Below, one piece after another: positions 14,140 to 17,249 of a stretch of 17,249 bases of DNA. The DNA comes from an uncultured Collinsella sp. GTDB lineage: Bacteria; Actinomycetota; Coriobacteriia; Coriobacteriales; Coriobacteriaceae. Below the pieces are notes generated by a model, which was not told the DNA's origin, did no database searches, and saw only the letters and a list, made by a program, of their open reading frames with translations. Where the stretch lies: assembly GCA_900548935.1 (NCBI GenBank), contig URMR01000022.1:1-17249 (forward strand). Reading direction: 5' to 3'. The translations under genes and the position numbers were made by a program. The stretch's first letter is position 1; every line of letters starts with the position of its first letter.

Positions 14140-17100
14140 CTAGAAGTTGTAGGTGACCACCTGAGGTTCGGCGGGTTCGACGAAGATGGTTGGATCCGGC
14201 TGCTCCACGCGGACGAACTTGACGGTCACGGCCTCAAAGCCCGCCTTGTGCAGGACATCCGAATAGACACGTGCCTGCAAGGCGTGCTTCTCCTGCAGCT
14301 GCTCCGGCGTCTCGTCCGGCGTGCCGCCCGTCTTGTAGTCGATGACCAGCGCGCATGACGAATCCGCCGGGTTCGTCGCCAAAGCGTCGATGGCGCCCTC
14401 GGCATAAGCACCGTAGCGAGCGATGTCCTCGTCCTCGCAGCCCAGTGAAAAGAACGGCACCTCGGCGCGAACGCACGGCCACGCGAGCAGGTCGGCACGA
14501 ACAGCCGACTTGAGCCAGCGGTCCAGGGCAACGTCGAAGCGTTCACGCTGCTCCGGCGTCAGGCACCACAGGCGCGCCAGCGCATCGGCACGCTCAGCGG
14601 GCAGCGCATCGGCACCCATCTCGATCAGCCACTGGCAGGCGGCATGGAACGCCGAGCCCAGCGCCATGGGGTTGCCGGCGGGCTCAACGGCGGCCACGTC
14701 TGTATCCGTCATCTCCGAGCCATCCGACTCCGCATCATCGCCGGCCTCGTCCATGGGCACATGTGCCTCGGCGGCACGGTCCTCGGACTCGGCATGGAGC
14801 GCCGCGGCGATTGACGAGTAGCTATACGAATCACGCATCGGATACGGACAGATGCCCATGCGCACACCCACTGCCTGGGGATACACAAGCTCAAACGAAT
14901 CGGGCTTGGGATCGGCAGGACCGGGCACAGTTGAGTGCGCAGCATTATCAGCGACATCGACATCGCCGCGAACAAGCCTGCCCTCGGCATCCAGCGAAGC
15001 GTTAGCCTCAAACGCCTGCTCGCCAAACGTAAAGTCCGCCAGCGAGATGAGCTCGTAGTCGCCCGGCTGGGAGTTGTCGAACACCAGGCGGTCGGCATCG
15101 AGCTGCGGCATGCCCAGAGCGTCGGTCGGCAAAATACGGCGCAGCACGTCGTAGGTCAGATCGGTCTCGACGTCGAAGGTCGGCGCCGTCACCTTGCCAC
15201 GGCTCACGCCGGCATCCATCGCCAAGATCACCAGCTCGCGCGCACGCGTCATGGCGACATAGAGCAAACGAGCCCGCTCTTCGAGCGAAAGCTGAAGGTC
15301 GTCGTTGCGCAAGCGAGCAAATGCCTCGGCGGGAGAACCCGTCGCACAGACGTCCTCCATGAGCTCCGGCGGCAACCACAGCGACGTGCCCTTGCCCTTA
15401 AACGCATGCTCAAACTGCTTTTTAACGTCGTCGCCCTTCACAAAGGTTCCGTCGGCGAGCTTAACGCCGTCGAAGCGTGCCGGCAGTGCCACGACCTGCG
15501 CTCCACCCTCGACGCGACCCATCTGCGCCGCACCCGAGGACTTACGCACGCCAAAGCACTCCGCGACCGCCACGACCGGATATTCCAGACCTTTGGAGGC
15601 GTGCACCGTCATGATGCGCACCGCACCGTCACCCTCCTCGTTGAGGGCGCCCGGGGCCTCCTTGCCCGCCAAGAAGCGGTCGAAGGCGAGCGCAATGGAG
15701 CGCGGAGAATTGCCGAGCTCGGTCTCTGCCTCGGCCACGGCGTCGAGCGCCTTGAGCACGTTGGCGGCAATGGCCTTGCCCTCGGGGCCGCGCTGCGCCA
15801 GACGCACGAACCAGCCGGAGGCATTGACCACGTCGCGCGCGACGGCGGCGAACGAATCACGCCCCACGCGACGTAGTGCATAGCGCAGCACCTCGCGGGC
15901 GCGCGTTACGAGCGGCAAGCCCTGCAAGCCCGGCACATCGGAATCGCTCATGATGCCCGCATCGATGTTGCGACGCGACGTCTCGCCCGTCTGCTCGTCG
16001 AGTTTGGTCGCCAGCGCCAGGAACTCCTGGGCGCCGAGTGCAAACATCGGCGAGGCCAGCAGCGGCATAAGACCCTGCGCCGTATCGGCCGGATTGGCAA
16101 GTGCGCACACCAGGGCGCGCACCGTCTGCACCTCGGCAGCTTGGGCAAAGACTGAGCCGCCCGCGATGACGCAGTCGAGCCCCTGGTCACGGAAGGCCTG
16201 TGCGTAGACGTCGGCATTGGTCATGCGACCCAGCAGCAACACCATATCGCCCTGGGGCTGCCCCGCTTTGACGAGCGCTTGGAACCGCTCTGCAATCGCA
16301 CGAGCTTTCGCCTGCGTTCGCTCCTGCGTGCTGCCACCGGCAACGAAGATCGCCTGGCGGCGCGAAGCCTTTGCCTTGAGCTTGTCCTCGCGATCGTCAC
16401 TCGGCTCAAGATCCAAGAACCCCTGCATCAAACCACCGGTGTCGCCGTCAAAGACGCGCGCCACGTAGCGCAGCACCTCGTCGTGGCTGCGGAAGTTGCG
16501 GACAAGCTTGACGAGCTCGCCGGCGGGGGCATCGGATGCGACAGCCGTCTCGGGCGCAGCAGAGGAGCCCACCTTGCGCTCCTGGCGGCGAAACACCTCA
16601 ACCTCGGCGCCTCGGAAGCGGTAGATCGACTGCTGCGCATCGCCTACGGTGCACAGCGCGCGCTCCCCCGCGCCCGTCAGATAGCGAATCAAATCGACCT
16701 GCATCTGGTCGGTATCCTGAAACTCATCGATCATGACCATCTTAAAGCGGCCCTCGTAGGCGGCTCGGATGGCGGGGTAATCGCGCAGCGCCTCGTATGC
16801 CATGCGCAACAGATCGTTATTGTCGAGCGCGGACTGGTCGGCCTTGAGCGCACGGTACTCCGCCTCTACGGCACGGGCAAGCCCCACCAACGCATCGAGC
16901 GCCGGGCCGCCGCAGGCAAGCACGATATTGATAAACGCATCGGCTGCCTCGGCCTTGAGTAGCTCCACCTGCTCCTTAGGAAACGCCTTGCTCGCGCGCG
17001 GCATGCTGCACGACATCATGAGTCGCGCCGCATCCTCCATGGTTTTACCGCTCGCCTCAAACGCGTCGATGGCGTCGAGTGCCACCTGCGCTTTCTCGGT

Positions 17101-17249
17101 CGTGGCCTTGCTTGTGCCCAGCGCCGCACGATAAGCATCGGCAAGCGCCGAGGTGTCGGCCTGGCCACGCGCCACGCGCACATCGTCCATGCCGCCCGGA
17201 AGCTGGCTCGATAGCTCCAGCAGGTCGCGCACCAGGCCTTTGATGGTGG
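14140..17249 (-). CDS. addA: AddA-like helicase/nuclease subunit, N-terminus outside window
   Basis: Large UvrD/RecB-class ATP-dependent helicase with a C-terminal PD-(D/E)XK nuclease, which resects double-strand ends for RecA loading, normally with AddB. About 1035 residues are in the window and the frame is open to the edge; motif I (Walker A) must lie outside. Visible helicase motifs are II (IDEFQDTD), III (GDAQQSIYRFRGA), IV (LVRNFRSHDEV), V (RIMTVHASKGLEYP) and VI (LLYVAMTRARE). The nuclease site is complete: LGSAFHAACQ (coded near 14645), GAIDAL, VIDYKTG (near 14340) and LQARVYSDVL. An acidic low-complexity linker is coded around 14680-14770. An AddB partner would be expected upstream beyond 17249. 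RecB or AdnA are less likely alternatives; the N-terminus is needed to decide. The stop is followed by the 63-bp inverted repeat. Confidence 0.85.
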   Translation of the reverse strand, partial: TIKGLVRDLLELSSQLPGGMDDVRVARGQADTSALADAYRAALGTSKATTEKAQVALDAIDAFEASGKTMEDAARLMMSCSMPRASKAFPKEQVELLKAEAADAFINIVLACGGPALDALVGLARAVEAEYRALKADQSALDNNDLLRMAYEALRDYPAIRAAYEGRFKMVMIDEFQDTDQMQVDLIRYLTGAGERALCTVGDAQQSIYRFRGAEVEVFRRQERKVGSSAAPETAVASDAPAGELVKLVRNFRSHDEVLRYVARVFDGDTGGLMQGFLDLEPSDDREDKLKAKASRRQAIFVAGGSTQERTQAKARAIAERFQALVKAGQPQGDMVLLLGRMTNADVYAQAFRDQGLDCVIAGGSVFAQAAEVQTVRALVCALANPADTAQGLMPLLASPMFALGAQEFLALATKLDEQTGETSRRNIDAGIMSDSDVPGLQGLPLVTRAREVLRYALRRVGRDSFAAVARDVVNASGWFVRLAQRGPEGKAIAANVLKALDAVAEAETELGNSPRSIALAFDRFLAGKEAPGALNEEGDGAVRIMTVHASKGLEYPVVAVAECFGVRKSSGAAQMGRVEGGAQVVALPARFDGVKLADGTFVKGDDVKKQFEHAFKGKGTSLWLPPELMEDVCATGSPAEAFARLRNDDLQLSLEERARLLYVAMTRARELVILAMDAGVSRGKVTAPTFDVETDLTYDVLRRILPTDALGMPQLDADRLVFDNSQPGDYELISLADFTFGEQAFEANASLDAEGRLVRGDVDVADNAAHSTVPGPADPKPDSFELVYPQAVGVRMGICPYPMRDSYSYSSIAAALHAESEDRAAEAHVPMDEAGDDAESDGSEMTDTDVAAVEPAGNPMALGSAFHAACQWLIEMGADALPAERADALARLWCLTPEQRERFDVALDRWLKSAVRADLLAWPCVRAEVPFFSLGCEDEDIARYGAYAEGAIDALATNPADSSCALVIDYKTGGTPDETPEQLQEKHALQARVYSDVLHKAGFEAVTVKFVRVEQPDPTIFVEPAEPQVVTYNF

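Overview
The window is a high-GC bacterial segment in which every supportable gene lies on the minus strand. Reading in the direction of transcription (from position 17249 down to 1) the order is: addA-like helicase/nuclease (5' end cut by the window edge), dnaE, a SWIM-SNF2 helicase, a superoxide reductase, a NadE-shaped protein with apparently ruined active sites, ruvC-ruvA-ruvB, and fhs (3' end cut by the window edge). The combination of high GC, an anaerobe-style superoxide reductase, formate-tetrahydrofolate ligase, a Gram-positive-type LexA box and an actinobacterial-type DnaE1 suggests an anaerobic actinomycete of the class Coriobacteriia (Collinsella-like). That assignment is inference from gene content; no rRNA or other marker is present.

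Region 17249-10161 holds two large DNA-metabolism enzymes, AddA (end resection for recombination) and DnaE (replicative polymerase with a complete-looking PHP metal site). They are separated by a 63-bp inverted repeat just after the addA stop and a plausible dnaE promoter. Region 10160-10026, between dnaE and the SNF2 gene, is almost entirely filled by a 109-bp palindromic element with 34-bp arms that looks like a non-autonomous repeat. Region 10025-5923 contains the SNF2 helicase and a short superoxide reductase gene, which ends in a clear Rho-independent terminator.

Region 5922-3937 encodes a 661-residue protein with the architecture of glutamine-dependent NAD+ synthetase (nitrilase-fold amidase plus PP-loop synthetase). 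The amidase Glu-Lys-Cys triad and the synthetase PP-loop are both degenerate, so it is best read as a pseudoenzyme with a new role. Region 3840-1555 is the Holliday-junction operon ruvCAB: translationally coupled genes (TGATG overlaps), a TTG start for ruvC, and a near-consensus LexA (SOS) box at the promoter. A weak terminator and a separate candidate promoter then lead into fhs.

Functionally the window is dominated by recombination, repair and replication genes (addA, dnaE, SNF2, ruvCAB). One-carbon metabolism (fhs) and oxygen defence (superoxide reductase) sit alongside. The most unusual items are the degenerate NadE-like protein and the two intergenic inverted-repeat elements. No phage, CRISPR, transposase, rRNA or tRNA was seen.
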